Shown here: positions 1 through 8,956 of the stretch, piece after piece
Layout of the letters: each line of letters opens with the position of its first letter
How positions within the stretch are numbered: the stretch's first letter is position 1
Assembly: GCF_004331075.1 (NCBI RefSeq)
Contig: NZ_SJNX01000005.1
Span: 1 to 64,000 of the forward strand
Reading direction: 5' to 3'
DNA length: 64,000 bases
Source of the DNA: Acinetobacter brisouioides
Lineage (GTDB): Bacteria; Pseudomonadota; Gammaproteobacteria; Pseudomonadales; Moraxellaceae
Program-made: the position numbers and the translations under genes
Notes under the pieces: model-generated
The model's database searches: none
The model's input: the letters and a program-made list of their open reading frames with translations, nothing else
Told to the model about the DNA's origin: nothing

Positions 1-239
1 TCAGCTTCAAAGCTTAACCATGGTGTTAATTCAACACCAAGCGCTGCACCAACGGCTAAATCGTCTTGTGCTTCACCTTGACCCGCTTTTGAATCAAGAA
101 GGTGATCATTTCCGTTATTATGTTCGGTACCTTGGAATGTGTAACCAAGTAACAATGGAGTAACTGTTACACCAGCATTTGCTGCAACTAGTGGAGACGC
201 TGCAAGCAATGTAGCAACAGCAATACGACTTAATTTCAT
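1..239 (-). CDS. ompA: OmpA-family outer membrane porin, N-terminal part only
   Basis: This is the first 79 codons of a gene that runs off the left edge. The product opens with a signal peptide ([14 protein letters not shown]...ANA). It continues into [14 protein letters not shown] and later [13 protein letters not shown], which is the start of the 8-stranded beta-barrel of the Acinetobacter OmpA/Omp38 porin. That porin is an abundant outer-membrane protein that also binds peptidoglycan through a C-terminal domain, not visible here. A strong ribosome binding site (GGAGG) sits six bases before the ATG. The gene name rests on recognising the N-terminus of the Acinetobacter protein, so family membership is secure but paralogue assignment is less so. 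Confidence 0.9.
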   Translation of the reverse strand, partial: MKLSRIAVATLLAASPLVAANAGVTVTPLLLGYTFQGTEHNNGNDHLLDSKAGQGEAQDDLAVGAALGVELTPWLSFEA

Positions 240-550
240 GGATATCCTCCAGAGAAAAACAATTATTTTAAGCTCAGCCTAAAATTTTTATTCACTGATC
301 AAGATTTTAAATATCTCGATTATTATTTAAGCCAATCTTTTACTTTCATTGACTGATTATCAGCCAACCGCCCAAATCTAAGACTGAATTATTGACAAAA
401 TTCCTTACAATTTCCGTTGTAATTCGGTAAAATTTTATCAAATTTAATTCACATTGGCGCATAAATTTTTTACACATTAGATTAAAGAATAAAAACAAAT
501 GTATAAAAAACATATTTTTTACTATTAAAAACTACAACGGAAGCCATCAA
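240..550. promoter_or_regulatory. Divergent intergenic region between ompA and the pseudopilin gene
   Basis: A 311-base AT-rich spacer separates two divergently transcribed genes, so it must hold both promoters and the ompA leader. The ompA ribosome binding site lies at 246-250. I could not pick a convincing -35/-10 pair for either gene by eye, and I see no RNA gene in it. Confidence 0.5.
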
Positions 551-1069
551 ATGAATGTGATAAAAGGCGGATTTAGCATATTAGAACTGATGATTGCAAT
601 CATTATTTTAGTTCTTCTATCCATGATGATAATGCCTTTTTATCATCATACCAAAGCAAAACAAGAATCCCAACTTATTCCTATTCAATTACGTCTACAT
701 TTGCAACAAGCCAAACAACATGCCGTTTTATATCACAATAATGTTGTGGTTTGTGCCAGTGAAGATTTTATAAATTGCAGCCATAACGCTTGGGCAACAG
801 GATCAATCTCCTTTCTCGATTTAAATCAAAATCGCAGCAGAGAAACTCATGAAAAATTGCTAAATACTTATCCGATGCAGCTTCGCTATGGCAATCTTCG
901 CTGGCAAGGTAGTTTAGGTTCACCTAATTTAGTCTTTCAAGGAAATACAGGCTTACCTAGAGGCTCCATGGGCAGCTTTTATTATTGTAGCCAGTATGAT
1001 GCACCTCACCGTAAAATTATTCTCAATATGATGGGAAGTGTTCGGCATGAAACACCTTTGAATTGCTAG
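551..1069 (+). CDS. fimT: Type IV pilus minor pseudopilin, FimT/GspH-like
   Basis: The 172-residue product has a short leader followed by GG|FSILELMIAI. This is a prepilin-peptidase (PilD) cleavage site with the conserved Glu at position +5 of the mature protein and a roughly 20-residue hydrophobic N-terminal helix. The rest is the size expected for a GspH/FimT/FimU domain, which in type IV pili helps start the fibre or, in FimT, takes part in DNA uptake. It stands alone and not in a fimU-pilVWXY cluster, which fits FimT better than FimU, but this is inference from context. GGAAG lies eight bases before the ATG. The leader motif carries Ser-Ile in place of the more usual Thr-Leu. It ends at a bidirectional terminator. 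Confidence 0.75.
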   Translation: MNVIKGGFSILELMIAIIILVLLSMMIMPFYHHTKAKQESQLIPIQLRLHLQQAKQHAVLYHNNVVVCASEDFINCSHNAWATGSISFLDLNQNRSRETHEKLLNTYPMQLRYGNLRWQGSLGSPNLVFQGNTGLPRGSMGSFYYCSQYDAPHRKIILNMMGSVRHETPLNC

Positions 1070-1138
1070 ATTGAGTTGCAAACGAATTGTTTTCTTATAA
1101 TCAGCACTTCACTTTTTTCATCTAAAAATTTAGACATA

Positions 1139-1166
1139 AAAAAAGCTGGAACGAATCCAGCTTTTT
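1139..1166. terminator. Bidirectional rho-independent terminator
   Basis: AAAAAGCTGGA, a five-base loop and TCCAGCTTTTT form a perfect hairpin with A and U tracts on both sides. It lies between the convergent fimT-like gene and the DUF934 gene and can serve both. Confidence 0.9.
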
Positions 1167-1176
1167 ACTTCAGCAG

Positions 1177-1662
1177 TTAAGCGCCAGTTTGATAACCCGC
1201 TTGTGGAACTGCTGTTGAAATTTGGTACGGGTTGGTAAAGTCTTTCAGACCTGCTGCAGCTTCTTGAACATCTTTACCTTCTTTGACCACAAAGCTGTCA
1301 AAACCAGAGCGTTTTAAATAGTTTAAAACGTCTTTGAAGATATCACCTACAGCACGTAATTCACCCTGATAACCTTGACGGCGTAGCAATGCCGCAAATG
1401 AATAGCCACGACCATCGTTAAAGCCTGCAAACTCAATAAAAATGCTATCAAGCTGCTCTAATGGATAGTGATGTGTTTCAGGCGAATCGTTGACTGTAAT
1501 ATACAAAGCTTTTTTGCCTTGTACTTGGCTCAATTGCTCAAGCTGAGCTGTCGTCAAAACCACATCACCTTGTGGCATTGTGCCATCTTCAGCAACAACC
1601 TGATAAGTATTGTCTTGAATCGTGCCATCTTTAAATAGCACAGGTAAGGCTAAATTAAGCAT
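1177..1662 (-). CDS. DUF934 family protein, partner of the sulfite reductase
   Basis: The 161-residue product begins MLNLALPVLFKDG and contains the DUF934 core, including a FNDGRGYSFA-type segment near residue 85. DUF934 proteins are cytosolic, have no defined reaction, and are found next to ferredoxin-type sulfite/nitrite reductase genes in Acinetobacter and Pseudomonas. Its ATG overlaps the last eight bases of the reductase gene, so the two are almost certainly translationally coupled. A longer frame reaching 1740 exists but lies entirely inside the reductase gene, and I rejected it as a start. A role in electron supply, sirohaem or cluster loading, or complex stability is inference from linkage only. 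Confidence 0.85.
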   Translation of the reverse strand: MLNLALPVLFKDGTIQDNTYQVVAEDGTMPQGDVVLTTAQLEQLSQVQGKKALYITVNDSPETHHYPLEQLDSIFIEFAGFNDGRGYSFAALLRRQGYQGELRAVGDIFKDVLNYLKRSGFDSFVVKEGKDVQEAAAGLKDFTNPYQISTAVPQAGYQTGA

Positions 1663-3298
1663 ATGCACGCTCCTTAAACGGTTGAATCCCCACACGGCGG
1701 TAAGTTTCGATAAACTCTTCGCCTTCTTGACGTAAATCAAGGTAAGTATTCAAAATTTCTTCAACAACATCTGGCACAGCATCTGCTGCAAACGATGGCC
1801 CTAAGATGTCACCAATTGAAGCATCATGGTCTGAGTTACCACCTAAAGTGATTTGGTAGAACTCTGCACCTTTTTTATCAACACCTAAAATACCAATATT
1901 ACCGACATGGTGATGACCGCAGGCATTCATACAACCTGAGATATTTAAGTCTAAATGACCCAAGTTATAAACGGTATCCAAGTCTTCGAAACGACGAGTA
2001 ATCGCTTCAGAAATTGGAATTGATTTTGCATTTGCCAATGAGCAGAAATCACCGCCTGGACAGCAGATAATATCGGTAATAAAACCAATATGTGCGCGTG
2101 CCATGTTGGCATTTTCCAGTGCTTGCCATAATGCAAATACATCTTTTTGCGGTACATCGGCTAGAGAAATATTTTGCTCATGCGTAGTACGCAACTCACC
2201 AAAGGTGTATTTGTCTGCAAGATCTGCAATAAAGTGCATTTCTTCAGTGGTCATATCCCCTGGTGCAATACCTGCACGTTTTAAGCTAATCGTCACAATG
2301 CGATAGCCTTTGACTTTATGTGCATTGGTGTTGACATTAAACCATTGCTTGAATTTTGGATATTGCGCAAACAATTCAGTAAAATCTTCGTCAGGCAAAT
2401 CCTGATAAGCAAATGGTGTAAAGACCGCATCCATTTTCGCCAAAAACTCAGGCTGAATTTTCAGTGGCTCACGCGTATGGGCAAATTCTGCTTCAACTTT
2501 CTCGGCAAACACTTGAGGCGTCATAGCTTTCACCAAGATTTTGATACGCGCTTTGTATTTGTTATCACGGCGACCATGCAAGTTATAAACGCGTAACACC
2601 GCATCCAAATAAGCAATCAAATCTTCACGTGGCAAGAATTCACGAATCACACTACCAATCACTGGCGTACGGCCTAAACCACCACCAACTTTAATTTTAT
2701 AGCCGATTTCACCTGCTTTATTTTTTACGATATATACACCAATATCGTGAAATGAAGTTGCAGCACGGTCTTTTTCTTCAAGTGCAGACACTGCAATTTT
2801 GAACTTACGTGGCAAGAATGCAAATTCAGGGTGGAATGTGCTCCACTGACGAATCAATTCACAGGTTGGGCGTGGGTCAGCAATTTCCCCTGCTACAACA
2901 CCTGCATATTGGTCAGTTGTTGTGTTACGAATACAGTTTCCTGAAGTTTGAATAGCATGCATTTGTACCGTTGCCAATTCAGTTAAAATATCTGGCACAT
3001 CTTCAAGCGCTGGCCAGTTCAACTGAATATTTTGACGTGTCGATACGTGAGCATAACCACGGTCATATTCTTTAGAAATATCTGCAATTTTACGCAATTG
3101 CTTTGAATTCATTAAGCCATACGGCACGGCAATACGTAACATCGGCGCATAACGCTGTACATATAAACCATTTTGTAGACGTAATGGGCGGTATTCGTCT
3201 TCGGTCAATTTTCCCGCGAGATAACGTTCTGTTTGATCGCGGAATTGTGCAACTCGTTCATTCACCAGTTGCTGATCGAAATCAGTGTATAAATACAT
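1655..3298 (-). CDS. cysI: Ferredoxin-type sulfite/nitrite reductase haemoprotein
   Basis: This 547-residue sirohaem protein has two repeated ferredoxin-like half domains and a 4Fe-4S/sirohaem site. The ligand pattern is visible: C413 and C419 (CPGGDFC, C-x5-C), then C456 and C460 (CMNAC, C-x3-C). Expected activity is the six-electron reduction of sulfite to sulfide for cysteine synthesis; nitrite reduction cannot be excluded by sequence. No CysJ flavoprotein gene is nearby, so the electron donor is probably ferredoxin or another partner. The gene is followed directly by the overlapping DUF934 gene, forming a two-gene unit that ends at the terminator near 1150. The annotation cysI is by function, not strict orthology to the E. 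coli subunit. Confidence 0.85.
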   Translation of the reverse strand: MYLYTDFDQQLVNERVAQFRDQTERYLAGKLTEDEYRPLRLQNGLYVQRYAPMLRIAVPYGLMNSKQLRKIADISKEYDRGYAHVSTRQNIQLNWPALEDVPDILTELATVQMHAIQTSGNCIRNTTTDQYAGVVAGEIADPRPTCELIRQWSTFHPEFAFLPRKFKIAVSALEEKDRAATSFHDIGVYIVKNKAGEIGYKIKVGGGLGRTPVIGSVIREFLPREDLIAYLDAVLRVYNLHGRRDNKYKARIKILVKAMTPQVFAEKVEAEFAHTREPLKIQPEFLAKMDAVFTPFAYQDLPDEDFTELFAQYPKFKQWFNVNTNAHKVKGYRIVTISLKRAGIAPGDMTTEEMHFIADLADKYTFGELRTTHEQNISLADVPQKDVFALWQALENANMARAHIGFITDIICCPGGDFCSLANAKSIPISEAITRRFEDLDTVYNLGHLDLNISGCMNACGHHHVGNIGILGVDKKGAEFYQITLGGNSDHDASIGDILGPSFAADAVPDVVEEILNTYLDLRQEGEEFIETYRRVGIQPFKERAYA

Positions 3299-3414
3299 GG
3301 CGTTCAGCTAGTAAGTTCAATTTAACTGCCATAGCATAAAGGGCTTTAATTCATCAACAAAATGCTTTTTTTACATATTTAATAACGGTTTTACTGATAA
3401 AGAGTTTTCTGCAA

Positions 3415-3450
3415 TAAAAAAACTGACCTCAATCGAGATCAGCTTTTTTT
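3415..3450 (-). terminator. Rho-independent terminator of the dehydrogenase gene
   Basis: AAAGCTGATCTC, loop GATT and GAGGTCAGTTTTTTT on the minus strand give a stem with one bulge and one wobble pair followed by a U tract, just past the stop of the dehydrogenase gene. Confidence 0.75.
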
Positions 3451-3472
3451 AAAACTTGTATTTCAGTGCTGT

Positions 3473-4861
3473 TTAGAATGGTGCATCAATATCTGCTACA
3501 CCAACAAGTTTATGATTCACAAACTCTTTAATACCTAAACCGATCAGTTCACGACCATAACCCGAGTGTGCAACCCCACCAAATGGCAAATCAGCTTTCA
3601 CCATGGTTGGATGGTTAATGAACACCATGCCTGTATAAATTTGTTTTGCAACTTCAACGCCACGTGCATGATCTTGGGTAAATACCGAACCCCCCAAACC
3701 AAATGGCGTATCATTCGCGATACGAATCGCATCGGCTTCATCTTTAGCACGGTAAAGTTGAGTCACTGGGCCAAAAAATTCCCAATGGCGCGCTTCGTTA
3801 TTTTCATGCAAGTTGGTCATCAGAAGTGGCTGGAAGAATGCACCCTGCTCTGGCACTGGCGCACCAATCACTTCAACCTCAGCACCTGCTTCAATCGCTT
3901 TTTCGACCTGTTTTTTCAAATCGTCAGCGGCTTTTTGCGAAGACAATGGCGCAAGCGTGGTTTCAGGGTCCATCGGATCGCCTGCTTTGAGTTTTGCCAC
4001 ACCTTCTTTGTACAATGCCAAGAATTGGTCATAAATTGCATCAACCACAATCAGGCGTTTAGACGAAACACAGACCTGACCTGCATTCCAGTGACGACCC
4101 ATTACTGCCCAGTCCACAGTTTTTTGCAGGTCAGCATCTTCAAGTACCACAAAAGCATCCGCACCGCCCAACTCTAAAGTTGATTTTTTCAGCGCCTTAC
4201 CTGCTTCCGCAGCCACAATCGCGCCTGCTGCTTCAGAACCTGTCAATGCCACACCACACACACGGCAGTCATTGAGAATCACAGCAGTATGTTCATGTGC
4301 AAGATATAAGTTTTTAAATGCACCTTGTGGCAAGCCTGCTTCAAGCATGAGTTCTTCAAAGATATTGGCACTTTGCGGAACATTTGACGCATGTTTTAAC
4401 AGGATAGTGTTACCAGCCGATAGTTGTGGTGCAATGATACGTGCGATTTGATAGAACGGGAAATTCCAAGGTTCAACAGCTAACAATACACCTTGCGGTT
4501 CATGATAAAGTGTGGCTTCAACACCTTGTGCATCTGTTGGGAGTTTTTCTGGCGCTAACAGCTTTTCGGCATGCTTGGCATAATATTCTAAGATTTCAGC
4601 CGACAAAATGGTTTCAAGTTTTGCTTCAGTAAAAAGTTTACCCATTTCCAGAGTTAAATATTTTGCATATTTATCTGTTTCATTGCGCAAAATACTGGCT
4701 GCTTTATTTAAGATTGCAGCACGTTGTTCAAAACTGGTTTCTTTCCAAGTAAGAAAGGTGTTATACGCTTGACCAATTGCTTCAAGCACTTCTTCCTTGC
4801 TTGCAGTTGCAAAAGTTTTTAAGGTTTCACCCGTATATGGATTGACTGTAGCATAAGCCAT
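3473..4861 (-). CDS. sad: NAD(P)-dependent succinate-semialdehyde dehydrogenase (Sad/YneI type)
   Basis: A 462-residue aldehyde dehydrogenase, the same length as E. coli Sad (YneI). The oxyanion Asn is N133 (EPWNFPF), the general base is E230 (LELGG) and the catalytic nucleophile is C264 (GQVC). The family oxidises aldehydes to acids with NAD(P)+; the closest recognised subgroup acts on succinate semialdehyde, feeding the TCA cycle. No gabT or regulator gene is adjacent, so substrate assignment is by family resemblance. AAGGA precedes the ATG. The leader upstream contains two inverted repeats listed separately, which suggests specific regulation. Confidence 0.75.
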   Translation of the reverse strand: MAYATVNPYTGETLKTFATASKEEVLEAIGQAYNTFLTWKETSFEQRAAILNKAASILRNETDKYAKYLTLEMGKLFTEAKLETILSAEILEYYAKHAEKLLAPEKLPTDAQGVEATLYHEPQGVLLAVEPWNFPFYQIARIIAPQLSAGNTILLKHASNVPQSANIFEELMLEAGLPQGAFKNLYLAHEHTAVILNDCRVCGVALTGSEAAGAIVAAEAGKALKKSTLELGGADAFVVLEDADLQKTVDWAVMGRHWNAGQVCVSSKRLIVVDAIYDQFLALYKEGVAKLKAGDPMDPETTLAPLSSQKAADDLKKQVEKAIEAGAEVEVIGAPVPEQGAFFQPLLMTNLHENNEARHWEFFGPVTQLYRAKDEADAIRIANDTPFGLGGSVFTQDHARGVEVAKQIYTGMVFINHPTMVKADLPFGGVAHSGYGRELIGLGIKEFVNHKLVGVADIDAPF

Positions 4862-4886
4862 TTGTTACGTCCTTCTGTTATGACCC

Positions 4887-4943
4887 AGCACTAATACTCC
4901 AAAGGAGTAAAATTAGTGCTCTTGATCTGATCACCAAGATCAA
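4887..4943 (-). promoter_or_regulatory. Paired inverted repeats in the leader of the dehydrogenase gene
   Basis: Two dyads lie 26 to 82 bases before the dehydrogenase ATG. The first (4887-4920) pairs AGCACTAAT with ATTAGTGCT and, inside it, ACTCC with GGAGT around an AAA loop, with three unpaired bases on one side. The second (4922-4943) pairs TTGATCT with AGATCAA around eight bases. They could be operators for a distant regulator or an mRNA hairpin. Neither ends in a U tract on the coding strand, so they are not simple terminators. Confidence 0.5.
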
Positions 4944-5070
4944 ATTTAAATAAAACTTTGATAAATATAAAAATATAATTACTAAAAGCTCATCTATTTT
5001 TTAACAAATTTAGCCCAAATACTTCGCCTACTTTTCCCCTACTTTTCTAAAAAATAGTGCTATAGATATA

Positions 5071-5097
5071 AAAAATGCCCACCGAAGTGAGCATTTT
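5071..5097 (-). terminator. Rho-independent terminator of gcd
   Basis: On the minus strand AAAATGCTCAC, loop TTCG and GTGGGCATTTTT form a UUCG-capped hairpin with a U run, located just past the gcd stop codon. Confidence 0.85.
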
Positions 5098-5113
5098 GAT
5101 CAAAGCCTATAGG

Positions 5114-7522
5114 TTATTTGGCATCTGGTAATGCATAAGCAACTAGGTAATCACCCATCTTGGTACCAAATGAACCATGACCACCCGCCATAATCACAAG
5201 ATATTGTTTACCATTGATTTCATAAGTCATTGGCGTTGCCTGTCCACCCGCTGGCAAACGCGCTTCCCAAAGTTTATCCCCGTTGCTGACATTGTAAGCA
5301 CGAATATAGTTGTCTTGGGTTGCAGCAACAAACATGACATTGCCTGCAGTTGAAATCGAGCCACCTAAACCAGGCACGCCAATTTTGAGTGCTGGTAACT
5401 GGAACAATTTCGGCAAGCTGTCACGAACCGTACCAATCCGTTTTTTCCAAACCACTTGATGGGTATTTAAATCCACACCCGCAACATAACCCCATGAAGG
5501 CTGTTTACATGGCAAACCCACTGGTGACAGGAATGGTTTAATTTCAACACCATACGGCACTCCGTACATTGGCTGGATGCCTTGCTCAGTGCCTGCACCT
5601 TTGGCAGTTTCTTTACGGTTTGGATTTTCAGGAATCAGACGGCTGATAAATGGCAATCCAATCGGGTTCATGACTGCAACCTGACGGTCTTGGTTGACGG
5701 ACATGCCGCCCCATTCAAACACACCCAAGTTACCTGGGAATACCAGCGTACCGTTGACAGATGGTGGCGTATAAATACCATTGTAGTTCAGTTTCTTGAA
5801 CTCAATACGACACATCAACTGGTCAAACATGGTCGCACCCCACATGTCTTTATCGGTCAATTTGCCTTGTGGCGCTAGATCCAGATCAGAGAATGGTTGG
5901 GTTGCAGAATAACGCTCACCTGCTGTTTGTGGGCCATGCTCAACCTTTTGCGGTACAGCACGCTCATGAATCGGTACAATTGCCTGACCTGTACGGCGAT
6001 CCAAAACAAATACATTACCTGTTTTGGTCAAGACATAAATTGCAGGAACCGTTTGACCATCTTTGGTTTTGACATCGGCAAGTGATGGCTGAGAAGGTAC
6101 GTCCATATCCCACAAATCATGGTGTGTGGTTTGGAAATGCCAGATCAGTTTACCGGTGGTTGCGTTCACTGCCAACATGGAGTTGGCATAACGCTCTTTC
6201 AACTCATTACGGTCACCACCCCAAATATCAGGTGTACCTACACCTGTTGGAATATAGACAATATCTAGTTTGGCATCATATGCCAGTGGTGCCCACGCAT
6301 TTGGTGAGTTGTTGACAAAGTTTGTGTTCTGACCTGGTAAAGCATTTGGATCTTGCGCGCCAGTATCGAATGCCCACAACAATTTACCTGTGTTGACATC
6401 GTAACCACGAATCACACCAGAAGGCTCTTTGTTGGAGTAGTTGTCCGTTACAGAACCCGCAATAATCACGGTTGTACCTGTCACGACTGGTGGCGAAGTT
6501 GGGTTATAGCCACCTGCATAAGCATATGGCATATTGGCTTGCAGATTTACTTCGCCATTGTTGCCAAAGTCAGTACAGCGTTGACCATTGTCAGCATTGA
6601 TCGCAATCAAACGACCATCGTTGACGGGTAAGAAGACTTTACGTGGGCATTGCGCTGAACTTGAAGTTTTATGCTGCAAACTCGCTGCAAAGCCTTGAGT
6701 ATTGTTGGCATCAAAATAAGACACGCCACGACAAGTCAAATGCTGGAAACTTGGATTCGTTTGCAGTTTCGGATCGAAGCGCCATTTTTGCTTGCCTGTT
6801 GCTGGATCAAGTGCAATCAGGAACTGGTGCGTAGTACACATGTACATGTTGTCGCCAATCTTGATTGGCGTCACCTGATTGGTGGTTTCACCCGAGTCAT
6901 TGCCCGTTTTCAAATCACCAGTACGGAATGTCCATGCTACTTTTAAATCTTTGACCGTTTTATCATTGATTTGAGTCAGTGGAGAATAACGCACACCACC
7001 TTGAGTACGACCATACGCAGGCCAGTCACTTTCAGCAACGCCTGAGACTGCCTGTGCTTTTGCAGGCTGTTGGTTGGTAATCGTACCGTTGATTTCTTGT
7101 GGGTCATTAAAGATCGAATACACCATCACTAAAATGGCAATCACAAGGGTCGAACCCAAGGCAATACGACTCGGTTTTACAGGTTGTTGAATACCACGCG
7201 TTGCCACAGGTAACAACAGTAAAATCCCGATTACACCCAAGATGTCATAACGAGGAACCAATGCCCAGAAGTCCGAACCGACTTCCCAAAGCCCCCAAAT
7301 AATGGTGGCAAGCATAAGCACTGCATACACCAGTAACGAAACCGCAGAATTACGTAACAGTAAAATTGCCGAAATGAGTAACAAAGTTCCCGCAATCACA
7401 TAATAAAAAGAAGCACCTAAGAACGCGGCATACGCACCGCCAGCCAGTAAAATCAAACCGATCAGCGCAATCGCAATTGCCATCAAAGTTTGAAAACCTG
7501 AGCGTTGTGAGGGTTGAGTCAT
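5114..7522 (-). CDS. gcd: Membrane-bound PQQ-dependent glucose dehydrogenase
   Basis: The 802-residue quinoprotein has an N-terminal membrane domain of about five helices within the first 150 residues (for example LMAIAIALIGLILLAGGAYA), then a periplasmic eight-bladed propeller that binds PQQ. It oxidises D-glucose and other aldoses to the lactone in the periplasm and passes electrons to ubiquinone. Length matches the Acinetobacter GDH-A enzyme (801 residues). I chose the ATG at 7522 over a GTG at 7528 because GAGG lies seven bases before the ATG but overlaps the GTG spacing. The OprB-type porin gene is immediately upstream on the same strand, about 190 bases away. No PQQ biosynthesis genes are in the window. 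Confidence 0.93.
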   Translation of the reverse strand: MTQPSQRSGFQTLMAIAIALIGLILLAGGAYAAFLGASFYYVIAGTLLLISAILLLRNSAVSLLVYAVLMLATIIWGLWEVGSDFWALVPRYDILGVIGILLLLPVATRGIQQPVKPSRIALGSTLVIAILVMVYSIFNDPQEINGTITNQQPAKAQAVSGVAESDWPAYGRTQGGVRYSPLTQINDKTVKDLKVAWTFRTGDLKTGNDSGETTNQVTPIKIGDNMYMCTTHQFLIALDPATGKQKWRFDPKLQTNPSFQHLTCRGVSYFDANNTQGFAASLQHKTSSSAQCPRKVFLPVNDGRLIAINADNGQRCTDFGNNGEVNLQANMPYAYAGGYNPTSPPVVTGTTVIIAGSVTDNYSNKEPSGVIRGYDVNTGKLLWAFDTGAQDPNALPGQNTNFVNNSPNAWAPLAYDAKLDIVYIPTGVGTPDIWGGDRNELKERYANSMLAVNATTGKLIWHFQTTHHDLWDMDVPSQPSLADVKTKDGQTVPAIYVLTKTGNVFVLDRRTGQAIVPIHERAVPQKVEHGPQTAGERYSATQPFSDLDLAPQGKLTDKDMWGATMFDQLMCRIEFKKLNYNGIYTPPSVNGTLVFPGNLGVFEWGGMSVNQDRQVAVMNPIGLPFISRLIPENPNRKETAKGAGTEQGIQPMYGVPYGVEIKPFLSPVGLPCKQPSWGYVAGVDLNTHQVVWKKRIGTVRDSLPKLFQLPALKIGVPGLGGSISTAGNVMFVAATQDNYIRAYNVSNGDKLWEARLPAGGQATPMTYEINGKQYLVIMAGGHGSFGTKMGDYLVAYALPDAK

Positions 7523-7708
7523 AAACACACCTCGATATTTTGGTTAAATCAATACAAAAGCAAAAGCCCTAAGCTTTTACTTGATATGAAATAATGATTT
7601 TCATTTAACAAGAACACACTGCGTTGTGAGAGAAAAGCCTAATTTTGTTTATATTTTGCACAAAACTAGGCACATGCAGTGCAATAAGGATTTGAACGTT
7701 CTGTCAGA

Positions 7709-8956
7709 TTAGAAGGCTGTGACGAATTTGATACCACCGACCCAAGCATTGTTACCGTCTTTCAGAGCACCCACATGGCGAACATATTGGATGTTTGGTC
7801 GCACAGTTAGCCAGTTGGTTGCATGAATGCCATAGTACAATTCGGCATCATATTCACTGTTATAACCCTGCGCACTCTTATGAATACGTCCAACACCCAC
7901 TGCAATTTCATCTTGCGGACGAGCATCAAATAAACCATTATAACTGATCGCCAAGTTTTGCATGTTGGTGACAGCATTGGTTGCATCATCAAAGAAAGTA
8001 AAGTTCGCCCAAGCAGTCAAACCACGGTTTACATCACCCTGATGCGTGGTTAACTGTTGTTTGACGGATACCCAACCACCTTGTTTATGTGCTGAAGTGT
8101 TGGCAATGTCTTGTGCTTGTGCATTCAATTTGCTGGCATCTGCTGTGCTATAGAAATAGCCCAAACGGTATTCACCCGGTAACTGCGCAGCAGTCAGTTT
8201 TGGCTGCCACACAAGCTCTACAGGAATTAAAGCCCCTTTTGAACCATCCGTACTGAGGTTAAAGCCTTTACCCCGTTCAAGGTTTTCAGGGTTTACTTCA
8301 AATGCCCCTACTTGTGCAAACAGGTTAGGTTGCAATTGATATTTCACACGGACAGCCCACTGGCTAACTGGCCAGTTATACCACTGGTCACCTGCCCAGT
8401 TGCCCATTTGCGAGCCACAGAGTGCAAGGTTCTGAAAATCACAGTTAAAACTGTTAAATTCCTCAGCTTCACCAAAACGTCCAACTTTGACATCGAGTTT
8501 TTGATCAAGGAATTTTCGTTTGATCCAAAAATCGGTTAAACGCCAAGTTTGTCCACGCCCCCAAACTTCCTGAACTGAACTGAGTTGTCCATTCAAAGCA
8601 TCCGAGGTATTGCTCAAATTACGCCCATGACGTTCAGTCACAGTCATTTGAGCTTCTGTATCTTGCCAACCCAAGATCTTGTTCAAATCTAGATGAGCAC
8701 CCAAGCTCACCTGACCTGAATATTCTGTGCCATGGCTTGATGTATTTTTTGAATCAAGCACATTAGCCAACTCTCCTGTATAACCAAGAGAGAAGTCGTA
8801 TCCTTGTTCCTTTAAGGCTGCCCGTTGCCCATTCCAATCACCCAACATATATGGGCTTTCGGTGCTAAATGCATCAGCCGCATGTGACTGAGCAGCAAGG
8901 GAGACCATGACAGAACACATGGATACTTGAGAGATAAAAGCAAATCTACGCAACAT
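7709..8956 (-). CDS. oprB: Carbohydrate-selective porin, OprB family
   Basis: The 415-residue product starts MLRRFAFISQ with a signal peptide ending near AQSHAADAF, followed by YMLGDWNGQRAALKEQGYDF, the typical opening of OprB porins. The rest has alternating beta-strand character and ends in Phe (GGIKFVTAF), as outer-membrane barrels do. OprB porins pass glucose and other sugars across the outer membrane. Placement upstream of gcd indicates it delivers aldose to the periplasmic dehydrogenase. A frame open further upstream to 9055 lacks a signal sequence at its start, so I chose the ATG at 8956, which has AGAG eight to ten bases before it. Confidence 0.87.
   Translation of the reverse strand: MLRRFAFISQVSMCSVMVSLAAQSHAADAFSTESPYMLGDWNGQRAALKEQGYDFSLGYTGELANVLDSKNTSSHGTEYSGQVSLGAHLDLNKILGWQDTEAQMTVTERHGRNLSNTSDALNGQLSSVQEVWGRGQTWRLTDFWIKRKFLDQKLDVKVGRFGEAEEFNSFNCDFQNLALCGSQMGNWAGDQWYNWPVSQWAVRVKYQLQPNLFAQVGAFEVNPENLERGKGFNLSTDGSKGALIPVELVWQPKLTAAQLPGEYRLGYFYSTADASKLNAQAQDIANTSAHKQGGWVSVKQQLTTHQGDVNRGLTAWANFTFFDDATNAVTNMQNLAISYNGLFDARPQDEIAVGVGRIHKSAQGYNSEYDAELYYGIHATNWLTVRPNIQYVRHVGALKDGNNAWVGGIKFVTAF

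Noticed and set aside
1663..1740. Upstream extension of the DUF934 frame
   Set aside because: It lies inside the reductase gene; the ATG at 1662 gives the family's normal start and a typical overlap.
3566..4177. 203-codon open frame on the plus strand opposite the semialdehyde dehydrogenase
   Set aside because: Composition is that of an antisense shadow, it has no ribosome site or family likeness, and the minus-strand gene is a clear aldehyde dehydrogenase.
7551..7584. Possible terminator after oprB (AAAAGC/GCTTTT)
   Set aside because: Six-base stem of A/T-rich sequence with a poor U tract; too weak to list, and oprB-gcd read-through is plausible.
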